Below are positions 1 to 8,386 of a stretch of 64,000 nt of DNA, piece after piece. Position 1 is the stretch's first letter, and the number at the start of each line of letters is the position of its first letter. The position numbers were made by a program, and so were the translations under genes. The notes under the pieces are model-generated. The model was not told where the DNA came from. It made no database searches and saw nothing but the letters and a program-made list of their open reading frames with translations. Source of the DNA: Flavobacterium sp. LHD-80 (GTDB lineage: Bacteria > Bacteroidota > Bacteroidia > Flavobacteriales > Flavobacteriaceae); contig NZ_JAVFVS010000007.1 in assembly GCF_030929605.1 (NCBI RefSeq), positions 1 to 64,000 of the forward strand, written 5' to 3'.

Positions 1-150
1 ACCTGAAACCTGAAACCTGAAACCTGAAACCTGAAACCTGAAACCTGAAACCTGAAACCTGAAACCTGAAACCTGAAACCTGAAACCTGAAACCTGAAAC
101 CTGAAACCTGAAACCTGAAACCTGAAACCTGAAACTTCAAACCTGAAACT
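1..150. repeat. Heptanucleotide tandem array (ACCTGAA)n
   Basis: The unit ACCTGAA is repeated 19 times without error from 1 to 133. A degenerate unit (ACTTCAA) and one more good unit follow, ending near 150. The array runs off the left edge, so its true length is unknown. It ends about 50 bp before the start codon of the next gene, just upstream of a possible -7 element TAAATTTG at 164-171. The same words appear as an inverted repeat at 30456-30517 and near 17025-17045. Confidence 0.97.
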
Positions 151-199
151 AAAATTTTTTCATTAAATTTGTTTGTAACAAACATAAAAACAAATACTT

Positions 200-847
200 A
201 TGAAAAATGTAACCGGAATATTAGTAGTATTGATATTGAGTTTTATTTCCTGTAAAAAAGAAGTAAAAACAGAAACAGTAACAACAAAGGATTCAGACAG
301 TATTAAAACAGAAGAACCAATTGCTGAAGCAGAAGCGCCAGTAGATTCTGCTACACAAGTAAAAGCTTGGCAGGCGTATGCAACACCGGGCGAGCCACAT
401 AAAATAATGGCTGAGGAAGTTGGAACATGGACAGTTGACATGACTTTTTGGTATGAACCAAACGGAAAACCAGAAAAAGCAACTTCAACAGCAAATGTAA
501 AAATGGTTCTTGGTGGTCGTTATCAAGAAACGGATTATAAAGGAACTATTATGGGATCTCCATTTGAAGGAAGAGGTACTTTGGCGTACAACAATGCGAG
601 CAAGGAATACACCAACACTTTTATCGACAATATGGGAACCGGAATGATGGTGGCAGTTGGTAAATATGATGAAGGTTCAAAAACGATTGAATTAAAAGGA
701 GAAGTGGTGAATCCGGTAACTGGGAAAAAAGCACCTTATCGAGAGCTTTACACCATTGTCGACGCAACAACCCGTAAAATGGAAATGTTTGATACCAAAA
801 ATGGCGCCGAATACAAAAGCATGGAAATTGTGATGAAGAAAAAATAG
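200..847 (+). CDS. DUF1579-family lipoprotein
   Basis: The 215-residue protein starts with a short hydrophobic signal and a lipobox ending in Cys18 (SFISC followed by KKE), so it should be a lipid-anchored envelope protein. Residues 25-55 are an acidic, low-complexity linker. From about residue 60 onward the pattern (a WYEPNGKPE segment, then LGGRY, GSPFEGRGTLAYNN and a late EMFD) fits the DUF1579 family, whose function is unknown. The gene stands alone, with a tandem repeat upstream and a hairpin downstream. Assignment to the family is by motif memory; nothing in the sequence gives a substrate. Confidence 0.8.
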   Translation: MKNVTGILVVLILSFISCKKEVKTETVTTKDSDSIKTEEPIAEAEAPVDSATQVKAWQAYATPGEPHKIMAEEVGTWTVDMTFWYEPNGKPEKATSTANVKMVLGGRYQETDYKGTIMGSPFEGRGTLAYNNASKEYTNTFIDNMGTGMMVAVGKYDEGSKTIELKGEVVNPVTGKKAPYRELYTIVDATTRKMEMFDTKNGAEYKSMEIVMKKK

Positions 848-869
848 TTATTTACTTTCGATTAATAAT

Positions 870-904
870 AGAAATCCCGATTGCAATTTGTGATCGGGAT
901 TTCT
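870..904 (+). terminator. Hairpin downstream of DUF1579 gene
   Basis: A perfect 12-bp stem (AGAAATCCCGAT with its complement ATCGGGATTTCT) and an 11-nt loop lie 20 nt after the stop codon. The T tract after the stem is weak, so termination is likely but not certain. Confidence 0.6.
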
Positions 905-960
905 ATTTCATGTAATTTTGTATTAATTAATAATCCCCAAAATAAGAAACAACAAAGGGA

Positions 961-1407
961 ATGGAGTTAAAATGGAAAATAAAGCCGTTTGAGGCTTTAA
1001 CGGTTCATGAGCTATATGATTTGCTCAAACTGCGAAGTGAAATCTTTGTGGTGGAGCAAAATTGCGTTTATTTAGATCTTGACGGGAAAGACAAGAAAGG
1101 TTTGCACTTAATTGGCGAGTTTGAAGGCAAAATCGTCGCTTATACGCGTTTATTTGATGCAGGAATAAGTTTCGATAACGCTTCAATAGGAAGAGTGGTT
1201 GTTGATGCAAATTATCGTGATAGAAAATGGGGACATGATTTAATGCGTGAATCTATTGCTGCCATAAAGCAATATTTTGGAAAAGATCAGATTACAATAG
1301 GTGCTCAATTGTATCTAAAAAAGTTCTACGAAAGTCACGGTTTTGTACAAACCAGTGAAATGTATCTGGAAGATGATATTGAACATATTGAGATGATTCG
1401 TGGGTAA
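961..1407 (+). CDS. ElaA-type GNAT N-acetyltransferase
   Basis: The 148-residue protein carries the ElaA signature in its first third: LRSEIFVVEQ at about 25-34 followed by a Cys, a Tyr and a DLDGKD segment. The acetyl-CoA-binding part (IGRVVVDANYRDRKWGHDLM, about 77-96) follows, and a typical GNAT C-terminus with FYESHGF. The family transfers acetyl groups to amines, but the substrate of ElaA proteins is not settled. Length matches the family. The gene has its own upstream gap and no co-transcribed partner. The start ATG directly follows the sequence AAAGGGA, which can serve as ribosome contact. Confidence 0.88.
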   Translation: MELKWKIKPFEALTVHELYDLLKLRSEIFVVEQNCVYLDLDGKDKKGLHLIGEFEGKIVAYTRLFDAGISFDNASIGRVVVDANYRDRKWGHDLMRESIAAIKQYFGKDQITIGAQLYLKKFYESHGFVQTSEMYLEDDIEHIEMIRG

Positions 1408-1555
1408 AAAAGGTTAATGCAATATTGTTGCTTTAATAAAATAGTGTATTCGTTTGTTTTAATAATTTCCTAAAAAACAATTTAATAACAGCTTTTTTTA
1501 AAGTATAACTTTAGGTTTGTAAAAGATTTTTTCAGTTTCGTTGAATTGAAAACTT

Positions 1556-2359
1556 TTAAATCTTCGTAATCAAAAATTCAACTCTGCGGTCGTATTTATC
1601 TCCTTTTCCTAGCGGATATTTATTACCGCAACCTTGATAGGTCATGCGGTTTTTGGATACTTTTTTAGTGCTTAGATAATTGAAAACCGTTTTGGCACGG
1701 TTCCAGGAAAGACGTCTTTCTCTGGTGGCTCTGTCAATTCCGTCGTCGTACATATCGGGTGTACAACACACGTGGCCTCTAATTTCAAATTGTAGGCTTT
1801 TTTGTCGGAGCAGTTTTTCAGCAATTTTGTCCAGTTCTTTTTTAGAAGATGAAGTTAAAACAGAACTTCCAATATCAAACAATATGCTTTCTAGATATAT
1901 TTTGTCGCCAACTTTTAGATTGTCTTTGAAAGAGGTGTATATTCCTTTTCCAAAACTATTTCGCTTTACTACGATCAAATCGACCCGCCGATTCTGGGTC
2001 CGAGTTTCATGAAGATTCTCGATCGTGTCAGGCCGAACTACAATACGGCCTTTTCCTTCTAAAATGACTATTTTACTTTGATTAAATCCGGTAGATACCA
2101 ATAAGTTCTGAATCGTATTGGCTCGATTATTTGATAATCTAAAATTATATTCGTCCGTACCGCGATCATCGCAGTATCCGTAGATTTGTATTGATTCTAC
2201 TTTTGTGGTATCAATACTTTTAATGAAATTAGTTACAACTTCGGTTTGTTGGGGAGTTAGATCATATTTGTCAAACTCAAAATAAATGGTTTCAATAGGT
2301 TTTTGCTGTGCCGATAAATTGTAAATAATAAACAGAAATAGGGCTAAACAAAGTTTCAT
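1556..2359 (-). CDS. Protein with two tandem OmpA-like peptidoglycan-binding domains
   Basis: A signal peptide (about 1-17) precedes two OmpA C-terminal-type domains. Domain 1 (about 22-131) has YFEFDKYDLT, IYGYCDDRGTDEYN and TQNRRVDL. Domain 2 (about 155-267) has ILFDIGSSVLT, an IRGH segment and YDRRVEFL. Such domains bind diaminopimelate in peptidoglycan. No beta-barrel or TPR part is present, so this is just two binding modules exported to the periplasm. Domain 2 contains a Cys-Cys pair and an insertion after the conserved His, which is unusual. It is the last gene of the operon behind the S41 protease, 7 nt after its stop. Confidence 0.85.
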   Translation of the reverse strand: MKLCLALFLFIIYNLSAQQKPIETIYFEFDKYDLTPQQTEVVTNFIKSIDTTKVESIQIYGYCDDRGTDEYNFRLSNNRANTIQNLLVSTGFNQSKIVILEGKGRIVVRPDTIENLHETRTQNRRVDLIVVKRNSFGKGIYTSFKDNLKVGDKIYLESILFDIGSSVLTSSSKKELDKIAEKLLRQKSLQFEIRGHVCCTPDMYDDGIDRATRERRLSWNRAKTVFNYLSTKKVSKNRMTYQGCGNKYPLGKGDKYDRRVEFLITKI

Positions 2360-2366
2360 TTCATTT

Positions 2367-4004
2367 TTACATTTTTAAAATCGTTTTGTACTCAGTTTGA
2401 TTATTTAAAACGCTGACCGCTTTTTTAATTTCTGAATTGTTTTTTAAATAAAATTGATAAAGACCTTCTTGATATTGGTATCTTTTGATGAGTTCTTCCT
2501 GAATTAAATTCCTGATTTCCTTCTGATTTTTATCCAACAAAGTAGTTTCGCTTTTTTCTAAAGCCGCTAATAATTGCTGATATTCTGGCGCGATTGTTTC
2601 GTCTATTTTTTCTGTTTTGGCTGCAGCCAAAGTATTTTTCAACGCAATTTCGGTTTCAGTATCAAAAGTGATTTTATTCGTTTTCAAATATTGCTTGAAA
2701 CTTGCATAATCTGCATCAGTAAGAACTGGAATTTTGTCTCCTAAATTTGGATTTTTGTAATAGTAAGTCGTTGCGTAATCAAAAATACCGTCGTTTTTTA
2801 ATAAAGCGCTGGTAATTGGACTCATTTTAGTTTCGTCCAATTCAATGTCTGGTAAAACACCGCCACCATCATAAACTGTTCTGCCTTTTCTGGTTTTAAA
2901 AGCATTAAAATTTTTGGCATCCGTTTTTTGTGCAACACCATTTTTGTCTTTGTGTGCATAATCAAGTGCTTGAATACAACGTCCAGATGGCGTATAGTAG
3001 CGAGAAATAGTCACTTTAAGCTGCGTTCCATATGTTAAGTCAACAGAACGTTGTACTAAACCTTTTCCAAAACTTCTGCTTCCAAGAATTACCGCTCGAT
3101 CTAAATCTTGCAAAGCTCCAGAAACAATTTCAGATGCAGATGCGCTTCTTCCGTTAACTAAAATCGCAAGCGGAATTTCAGTATCTACAGGCTCTTTGGT
3201 CGTTTTATAAGTGTTATTGTGTTTCTCAATTCTCGATTTTGTAGTAACAATTACTTCATTCTTCGGAACAAATAAATTACAGATATCAATTGCCTCGTTC
3301 AGTAAACCTCCTGGATTTCCTCTTAAATCAAGGACAATTTGAGTTGCTCCGTCGGCTTTTAATTTTTCTAAAGCCTCTTTTACTTCTAAAGCCGCTTTTC
3401 GGCTAAAGTGTGATAAAACAATATAACCCGTCTTGTCATCAATTTTTCCATAAAAAGGAACTGATTTAATGTCAACTTCATCCAAAACCAATTCTGTGCT
3501 ATTCGTTTTTCCCTGACGAAGGTATTTAATCTGTATTTTAGTGTTTTTTGTTCCTTTTAAAAGTTGCGATGCATCATCTTTAAAATCGGCAATTAAAACA
3601 TCGCCAATTTGAATGATTTCATCGCCTGCTTTTAATCCGGCTTTATCTGCAGGATAATTTTTGTAAGGTTCGCGAACAATTAAGCGGTCTTTTTTTCTCG
3701 AAATCAAAGCACCAATTCCGGTATATTCTCCAGTGTTGTTGATTTTGAAATTCACAACATCTTGTTCGTTAAAGTAAACCGTATAAGGATCTAAACTTGC
3801 CAACATACTTTTAATGGCTTTATCCATCAAATCACCCGGGTTTGTTTCGTCTACATAATTGGTGTTTACGGCTTTGAATAAAGTCGTGAAGATTTCTATT
3901 TGCTTGGCAATTTCAAAAAAATCTTCTTTGAAACTGGTTCCAATAAATAATAATCCCGCTGCAACGGTTGGTATGACGAACTTCTTTTTTAAATAAGGAT
4001 ACAT
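2367..4004 (-). CDS. S41 family C-terminal processing protease
   Basis: The 545-residue protein has an N-terminal membrane or signal segment (about 8-24), a PDZ domain (about 90-165) and the S41 catalytic core. Ser289 in the SASASE motif and Lys314 in SFGKG are 25 residues apart, as in Prc/CtpA, and form the expected Ser-Lys dyad. The last 150 residues are helical and charged. The family cleaves proteins near their C-terminus in the periplasm. It lies in an operon with a DUF4349 lipoprotein (2-nt gap upstream) and a peptidoglycan-binding OmpA protein, which suggests a role in envelope maintenance. Confidence 0.93.
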   Translation of the reverse strand: MYPYLKKKFVIPTVAAGLLFIGTSFKEDFFEIAKQIEIFTTLFKAVNTNYVDETNPGDLMDKAIKSMLASLDPYTVYFNEQDVVNFKINNTGEYTGIGALISRKKDRLIVREPYKNYPADKAGLKAGDEIIQIGDVLIADFKDDASQLLKGTKNTKIQIKYLRQGKTNSTELVLDEVDIKSVPFYGKIDDKTGYIVLSHFSRKAALEVKEALEKLKADGATQIVLDLRGNPGGLLNEAIDICNLFVPKNEVIVTTKSRIEKHNNTYKTTKEPVDTEIPLAILVNGRSASASEIVSGALQDLDRAVILGSRSFGKGLVQRSVDLTYGTQLKVTISRYYTPSGRCIQALDYAHKDKNGVAQKTDAKNFNAFKTRKGRTVYDGGGVLPDIELDETKMSPITSALLKNDGIFDYATTYYYKNPNLGDKIPVLTDADYASFKQYLKTNKITFDTETEIALKNTLAAAKTEKIDETIAPEYQQLLAALEKSETTLLDKNQKEIRNLIQEELIKRYQYQEGLYQFYLKNNSEIKKAVSVLNNQTEYKTILKM

Positions 4005-4006
4005 GA

Positions 4007-4858
4007 TTATTCTTTTTTTCTTCTTTTTAATCTTTTTCTAATAAAATAGGCAAATACACAAAACAGTATGACAAACGGCCAAGCACTTAACAACGAAAGT
4101 AATAGATCGGATAAAGTAAAAAATCCTGATTTAATTGCTTCCCATAATTTGGAACCGTAAGATATTTTGATGCCTTCTTTTTCGGCAATTGTTTTGTAAA
4201 ACTGAATACTAACAGTGCTTTCAGAAACCCTGCTTTCCAAATATTTCAGTTGTCCTTCTTTGGCTTCAATCTCTTCGCGAATTGTTGAAATTTGCCCTTC
4301 AATTTCTAAAATCTCACTGACTTTGTTCGCTTTCTTTAAAATTTCAAGATAGCGTTCTTCGAGTTTTTTCTTTGTTTTTAATCTGGAGGTCAGATCAATG
4401 TATTGTTCTGTAACGTCTTCAGCGGAGATGTTTTTGACCTCAAAATAAGAAACACCTTTTGAAATATCACTTATAAAACGGTCAAAATTCTGGCTTGGTA
4501 CTTTTACTGTAAGATTCCTAAAAATAGATCCAAAATCTTTTCCTTCAGAATCATTTATAATTCGAGCTTTGCTGGTCGCAAGCGCTTTTTGAATTTGGCT
4601 ATACGTATTTTCCAGATTATCAGTTTCAAATCTTAAAGTGGCTTCCTTTATTATTTTTTGTTCAATTTTTTCTTTGATTGGAGGTGGTGGTGGCGGTGGA
4701 GCATCGTTTGGACTTAGCTTTCTGTCATAAGCATTATTTTCTGCTTTTGCAGGCATCTTTACCGTTTGTATAGACATTGCAGCGTCTTCCGATTCATACG
4801 ATTTATTGCATCCGGAAAGGAGAAAAACAAAAGCAAGTAAAAAGAAAAGTTGTCGCAT
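4007..4858 (-). CDS. DUF4349 lipoprotein
   Basis: The 283-residue protein starts with a lipoprotein signal ending at Cys17 (LLSGC). A proline run (about 54-60) follows, then the DUF4349 body: a ferredoxin-like fold interrupted by a long coiled coil (about 155-205, rich in Lys and Glu). A single membrane helix near 245-268 is followed by a basic tail (RKRLKRRKKE). This layout places the coiled coil outside the inner membrane. The function of DUF4349 is not known. It is translated 2 nt ahead of the S41 protease, so a joint role is plausible. Confidence 0.85.
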   Translation of the reverse strand: MRQLFFLLAFVFLLSGCNKSYESEDAAMSIQTVKMPAKAENNAYDRKLSPNDAPPPPPPPIKEKIEQKIIKEATLRFETDNLENTYSQIQKALATSKARIINDSEGKDFGSIFRNLTVKVPSQNFDRFISDISKGVSYFEVKNISAEDVTEQYIDLTSRLKTKKKLEERYLEILKKANKVSEILEIEGQISTIREEIEAKEGQLKYLESRVSESTVSIQFYKTIAEKEGIKISYGSKLWEAIKSGFFTLSDLLLSLLSAWPFVILFCVFAYFIRKRLKRRKKE

Positions 4859-4928
4859 AAAATTTCAATTTAGAGCTAAAACTACGATTTTTTTGTCTAA
4901 GTTGATTAATAATCTTACGTTTTGAAAT

Positions 4929-5333
4929 TTAGGCTTCTGTTTTATTTTCAGAATCCGGAGTTTTGTTGATTTGTTGCAGAAATTTCTCAAACAACTGAAT
5001 CGTTTTAGTATTGATTTCTTGATACGATAATTTGTCTTTTGTTTGATAAAAAAACATGATGGAATACGGCTGATTTACTTGATCTAAAAGTAAATGCTTG
5101 TTTAGTCGATAGGTTTCTCGCAGTACTCTTTTGAAGTAATTTCGGTCAACGGCTTTTTTGAAATATTTCTTTGAAACCGAAACGCCAAGTTTGATTTTTT
5201 CTTCTGAATTTTCTTCCGCTTCACGATAAACCAAACGAAGCGGATATTTTGATACCGATTTTCCTTCAGAAAACAGTAATCCAATCGTTGTTTTGCTTTT
5301 TAAGCGTTCATTTTTAGGGTAAGTGAAGTTCAT
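4929..5333 (-). CDS. rnpA: Ribonuclease P protein component
   Basis: The 134-residue basic protein matches RnpA. It begins with a YPKNERLKSK segment, has the central LGVSVSKKYFKKAVDRN and RVLRETYR motif in which Arg/Asn residues contact RNase P RNA, and ends in an acidic tail. Together with the catalytic RNA it matures the 5' ends of tRNAs. In many bacteria it follows rpmH (ribosomal protein L34). That gene is not here, and rnpA instead leads an operon with DUF4349, S41 protease and OmpA genes. Confidence 0.95.
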   Translation of the reverse strand: MNFTYPKNERLKSKTTIGLLFSEGKSVSKYPLRLVYREAEENSEEKIKLGVSVSKKYFKKAVDRNYFKRVLRETYRLNKHLLLDQVNQPYSIMFFYQTKDKLSYQEINTKTIQLFEKFLQQINKTPDSENKTEA

Positions 5334-5458
5334 TTAGTTCAGAAAAAATTTGCAAATTTTAGGGCAAAGGTACAATTAAACCAGAAAAACGGTTATTGTT
5401 TTCAATTTTTATACCGCTAAAAATTTATTTACTACTTTTGGCAATTAATTTTTCAAGC

Positions 5459-6205
5459 ATGCAAAAGATAATTTCGTACCCCATCTCCGTTATTTATTAT
5501 TTATGTTTTGGATTGTGTTTGGTTGTTTTTCATCCAATACAGTGGATTTGCCTGAATGTGTTTGGTTATCAAGCGCACAAAAAAAGCGTTGATTACCTGA
5601 ATTTTTGGCTTTTAAGATGTACGAATCTTGTTGGAACAACGTATAAAATTGAAGGCGCAGATACTATCCCGACTGGTGTGCCGATTATTTTTGTTTCAAA
5701 TCACCAAAGTATGTACGATATAATCGCAATGATTTGGTATTTTAGACGTTTTCATTGTAAATTTGTAAGTAAGAAAGAGTTAGGAAGCGGCATTCCAAGT
5801 GTTTCTTTCAATTTGAAACACGGCGGATCAGTGCTTATTGACCGTAAAGACCCTAAACAAGCGATTCCTGTAATCAAAGGCTTGTCTGAATATATCGAAA
5901 AAAACACCAGATCTGCAGTTATTTTTCCGGAAGGAACCCGCAGCAAGACTGGAAAACCTAAAGAATTTGCCCAAAGCGGTTTAAAAATCTTATGTAAATA
6001 CGCACCGTCGGCTTATGTTGTGCCGGTGAGTATTAATAATTCATGGAAAATGGTTCGCTACGGTATGTTTCCTGTTGGTTTAGGAAACCGTCTGACTTTT
6101 ACTGCGCATAAAGCAATGGCAGTAAAAGATTATGATTTTGCCGAATTAATGGCTTTGACAGAAAAGGCTGTAGTTGAAGGAGTAAACGAGTATAAACAGG
6201 TTTAA
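5459..6205 (+). CDS. plsC: 1-acyl-sn-glycerol-3-phosphate acyltransferase
   Basis: The first ATG of this frame is at 5459 and gives a 248-residue protein; a longer frame opens with TTG at 5396 but is unlikely. A membrane helix (about 5-30) precedes the PlsC domain. The NHQSMYD block is the HX4D catalytic motif, and FPEGTRS is the second acyltransferase motif that holds the phosphate. The enzyme makes phosphatidic acid at the inner membrane. It sits 45 bp upstream of an acyl-ACP desaturase gene, so the two may form a small membrane-lipid operon. Confidence 0.92.
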   Translation: MQKIISYPISVIYYLCFGLCLVVFHPIQWICLNVFGYQAHKKSVDYLNFWLLRCTNLVGTTYKIEGADTIPTGVPIIFVSNHQSMYDIIAMIWYFRRFHCKFVSKKELGSGIPSVSFNLKHGGSVLIDRKDPKQAIPVIKGLSEYIEKNTRSAVIFPEGTRSKTGKPKEFAQSGLKILCKYAPSAYVVPVSINNSWKMVRYGMFPVGLGNRLTFTAHKAMAVKDYDFAELMALTEKAVVEGVNEYKQV

Positions 6206-6250
6206 GTTTTAGTCCGAGCTAAAATATAAAACCCAAATTTAAAATAAGTA

Positions 6251-7243
6251 ATGTCTATAAAAAACATTAGATTAGAAGTAATGCAGTTTTTGGAAAAAAA
6301 CGTGGATAGCTTCGTTGAACAGTATTTAATTCCAGTGGAAAAAATTTGGCAACCGTCAGACTTTTTACCAAATTCTGAAGGAGAAAATTTCTTTGAAGAG
6401 GTAAAAGAATTGCGCGAAATTGCTAAAGAATTACCATACGATTTCTGGGTTACGCTTGTTGGTGATACTATCACTGAAGAAGCTTTGCCTACATATGAAT
6501 CATGGTTAATGGATGTAGAAGGTGTGGATCAGATTGAAAACGGCGGAAATGGATGGTCAAAATGGATCAGACAATGGACTGGAGAAGAAAATCGCCACGG
6601 AGATCTTTTAAATAAATACTTGTATTTGTCTGGTCGTGTGAATATGCGTGAAATCGAAATGACAACACAGCACTTGATCAACGACGGGTTTGATATTGGA
6701 ACTGGAACTGACCCATACAAAAACTTTGTATATACTAGTTTTCAGGAATTAGCAACTTATGTTTCGCACAATAGAGTAGCACAAATTGCTAAGAAATTTG
6801 GTGATAACAAACTGTCTAAAATGTGTAAAATGATTGCAGGTGACGAAATGCGTCATCACCATGCTTATAGCGAATTTGTAACTAGAATTTTTCAAGTTGA
6901 CCCAAGCGAAATGATGTTGGCGTTTCAATATATGATGAAGCAAAAAATCGTTATGCCGGCTCATTTCTTGAGAGAATCTGGGCAAAAGATAAGTACTGCT
7001 TTTGAACAATTTTCTGATTCGGCACAACGTATTGGTGTTTATACAGCTAATGATTATGTTGATATTATGCAGAAATTAATCACCAAATGGGAAATTGATA
7101 AGGTTTCTAATTTAACAGATGAAGCAGAAAAAGCACGTGATTACTTAATGAAATTACCAGCCCGTATGGCTAGAATTTCTGAAAGATTAGTAATTCCTGC
7201 AGAAGGCCATATCTTTAAATGGGTAGAGCCAGCTAGACTTTAA
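6251..7243 (+). CDS. Acyl-ACP desaturase (ferritin-like di-iron)
   Basis: The 330-residue protein matches soluble stearoyl-ACP-type desaturases. The two iron-ligand motifs are EENRHG (112-117) and DEMRHH (198-203), and W-rich stretches lie between. These enzymes insert a cis double bond into ACP-bound fatty acids using O2 and ferredoxin. The gene follows plsC on the same strand, which fits a role in keeping membrane lipids fluid. ATG at 6251 lies within an AAGTA context. A hairpin with a T-run follows at 7324. Confidence 0.93.
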   Translation: MSIKNIRLEVMQFLEKNVDSFVEQYLIPVEKIWQPSDFLPNSEGENFFEEVKELREIAKELPYDFWVTLVGDTITEEALPTYESWLMDVEGVDQIENGGNGWSKWIRQWTGEENRHGDLLNKYLYLSGRVNMREIEMTTQHLINDGFDIGTGTDPYKNFVYTSFQELATYVSHNRVAQIAKKFGDNKLSKMCKMIAGDEMRHHHAYSEFVTRIFQVDPSEMMLAFQYMMKQKIVMPAHFLRESGQKISTAFEQFSDSAQRIGVYTANDYVDIMQKLITKWEIDKVSNLTDEAEKARDYLMKLPARMARISERLVIPAEGHIFKWVEPARL

Positions 7244-7323
7244 ATTAATTTTAGATTGCAGATTTTAGATTTTAGATTGTTCTGAATCTTGATTTTTGCA
7301 ATTGATATTGATATTGAAAATAT

Positions 7324-7368
7324 TGTTGATTGTTGAGGTTTTAAAACTTTAACAATCAACATTTTTTA
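7324..7368 (+). terminator. Hairpin and T-run after the desaturase gene
   Basis: TGTTGATTGTT and its complement AACAATCAACA form a stem of about 11 bp, with further pairing inside, and ATTTTTTATTT follows. It lies about 80 nt after the stop. The rest of the 7244-7458 gap holds short repeated words (TTTAGATT, AAATCTGC) and no gene. Confidence 0.75.
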
Positions 7369-7458
7369 TTTAGAGATTACAAACAAAATGAAATCTGCGT
7401 TTATCCGCTTAAATCTGCCAAATCTGCGTGCCATTAACATCACAAGAAAATACAACAT

Positions 7459-8118
7459 ATGATCATGAACAATTCCGAATTAATAAATAAAACAATTGCT
7501 TTTGTAAAAGAAAAATTAAATGATGCCGAAGGCGGACACGATTGGTTTCACATCGAGCGTGTTTATAAAAACGCTCTTTTAATTGCAAATGATACAGCTT
7601 GCGATCTTAAAGTTGTACAATTAGGCGCTTTACTTCATGATATTGCCGACAGTAAATTTCACAACGGAGATGAAACTATTGGCCCAAAAACAGCTCGTTT
7701 ATTTTTAGAGTCAGAAGGTGTTTCAGAAGAAATTATTCAACATGTTGTAAATATCATCGAAAACATCTCGTATAAAGGCGGAAATTTTGAAAAGAAGTTT
7801 TCTTCTGTTGAATTGGATATTGTTCAAGATGCAGATCGTTTGGATGCAATTGGCGCGATTGGAGTTGCAAGAGCGTTTAATTACGGCGGATTTAAAAACA
7901 GAGCATTGTATGATCCAGAAATCGCTCCGCTGACGAATATGACAAAAGAGGAATACAAGAAGAACAATGCTCCAACAATAAACCATTTCTACGAAAAGCT
8001 TCTGCTTTTAAAAGATAAAATGAATACCGAAAAAGGAAAACAAATCGCAACTGAAAGACATCGTTTTATGGAACTGTTTCTAGCTCAGTTTTATGCTGAG
8101 TGGGAAGGAGTGAAGTAA
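7459..8118 (+). CDS. HD-domain phosphohydrolase
   Basis: The 219-residue protein carries a metal-dependent HD fold: EGGHDWFHIERV (about 22-33), the HD pair in LLHDIADSKFH (about 59-69) and a later VQDADRLDAIGAIG stretch with the distal Asp. This set matches the YedJ-like group of small HD phosphohydrolases, whose natural substrate is not settled. Start choice is between ATG at 7459 and ATG at 7465; the second is a little closer to family length. The gene ends against a convergent iron-transport operon, separated by a bidirectional terminator. Confidence 0.88.
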   Translation: MIMNNSELINKTIAFVKEKLNDAEGGHDWFHIERVYKNALLIANDTACDLKVVQLGALLHDIADSKFHNGDETIGPKTARLFLESEGVSEEIIQHVVNIIENISYKGGNFEKKFSSVELDIVQDADRLDAIGAIGVARAFNYGGFKNRALYDPEIAPLTNMTKEEYKKNNAPTINHFYEKLLLLKDKMNTEKGKQIATERHRFMELFLAQFYAEWEGVK

Positions 8119-8120
8119 GT

Positions 8121-8206
8121 GTTCAGTATTCAGTATTCAGTCTCAGTCTCAGTCTCAGTTTTTCGTCTCAGTCCAGAACTGAAAACTGCGACTGCGACTG
8201 AAAACT
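8121..8206. repeat. Palindromic word repeat (TTCAGT / CTCAGT)
   Basis: Three copies of CAGTCTC-type words lead into the complementary CTGAAAACTGCGACTGCGACTG. The arms pair imperfectly. The same words form a perfect palindrome at 23330-23385. Confidence 0.8.
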
Positions 8207-8207
8207 A

Positions 8208-8237
8208 AAAAAAGCTGTTCAACTGAACAGCTTTTTT
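8208..8237. terminator. Bidirectional terminator between HD and feo genes
   Basis: AAAAAAGCTGTTCA (8208-8221) and TGAACAGCTTTTTT (8224-8237) form a perfect 14-bp stem with A-run and T-run on either side. It can stop transcription from both converging units. Confidence 0.93.
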
Positions 8238-8257
8238 ACTTTATGCCTAAAAAAAAA

Positions 8258-8380
8258 CTAACTACAGCCGCAATTTCCATCACCGCAGTCTTTTTTCTTT
8301 TTAGATTTCCAAAAGAATTTTTTGATCAAAAAAGCGACTGCAAATCCTAATATGGCAAAAGCTATAATTTCCTGAATCAT
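8258..8380 (-). CDS. FeoB-associated Cys-rich membrane protein
   Basis: The 40-residue reading frame runs from ATG at 8380 to TAG at 8258. Residues 4-19 form one hydrophobic helix, followed by a basic stretch (WKSKKKK) and a Cys-rich tail (DCGDGNCGCS) with Cys32, Cys37 and Cys39. This is the layout of the small FeoB-associated proteins that sit in the inner membrane beside FeoB, similar in idea to FeoC. It starts 6 nt after the feoB stop codon, so it is part of the feo operon. The role of the Cys tail is not known; metal binding is a reasonable guess. Confidence 0.9.
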   Translation of the reverse strand: MIQEIIAFAILGFAVAFLIKKFFWKSKKKKDCGDGNCGCS

Positions 8381-8386
8381 GATCTT

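Noticed and set aside
1..150. CRISPR-like array
   Set aside because: Units are 7 nt with no spacers and no cas genes are present. It is a simple tandem repeat.
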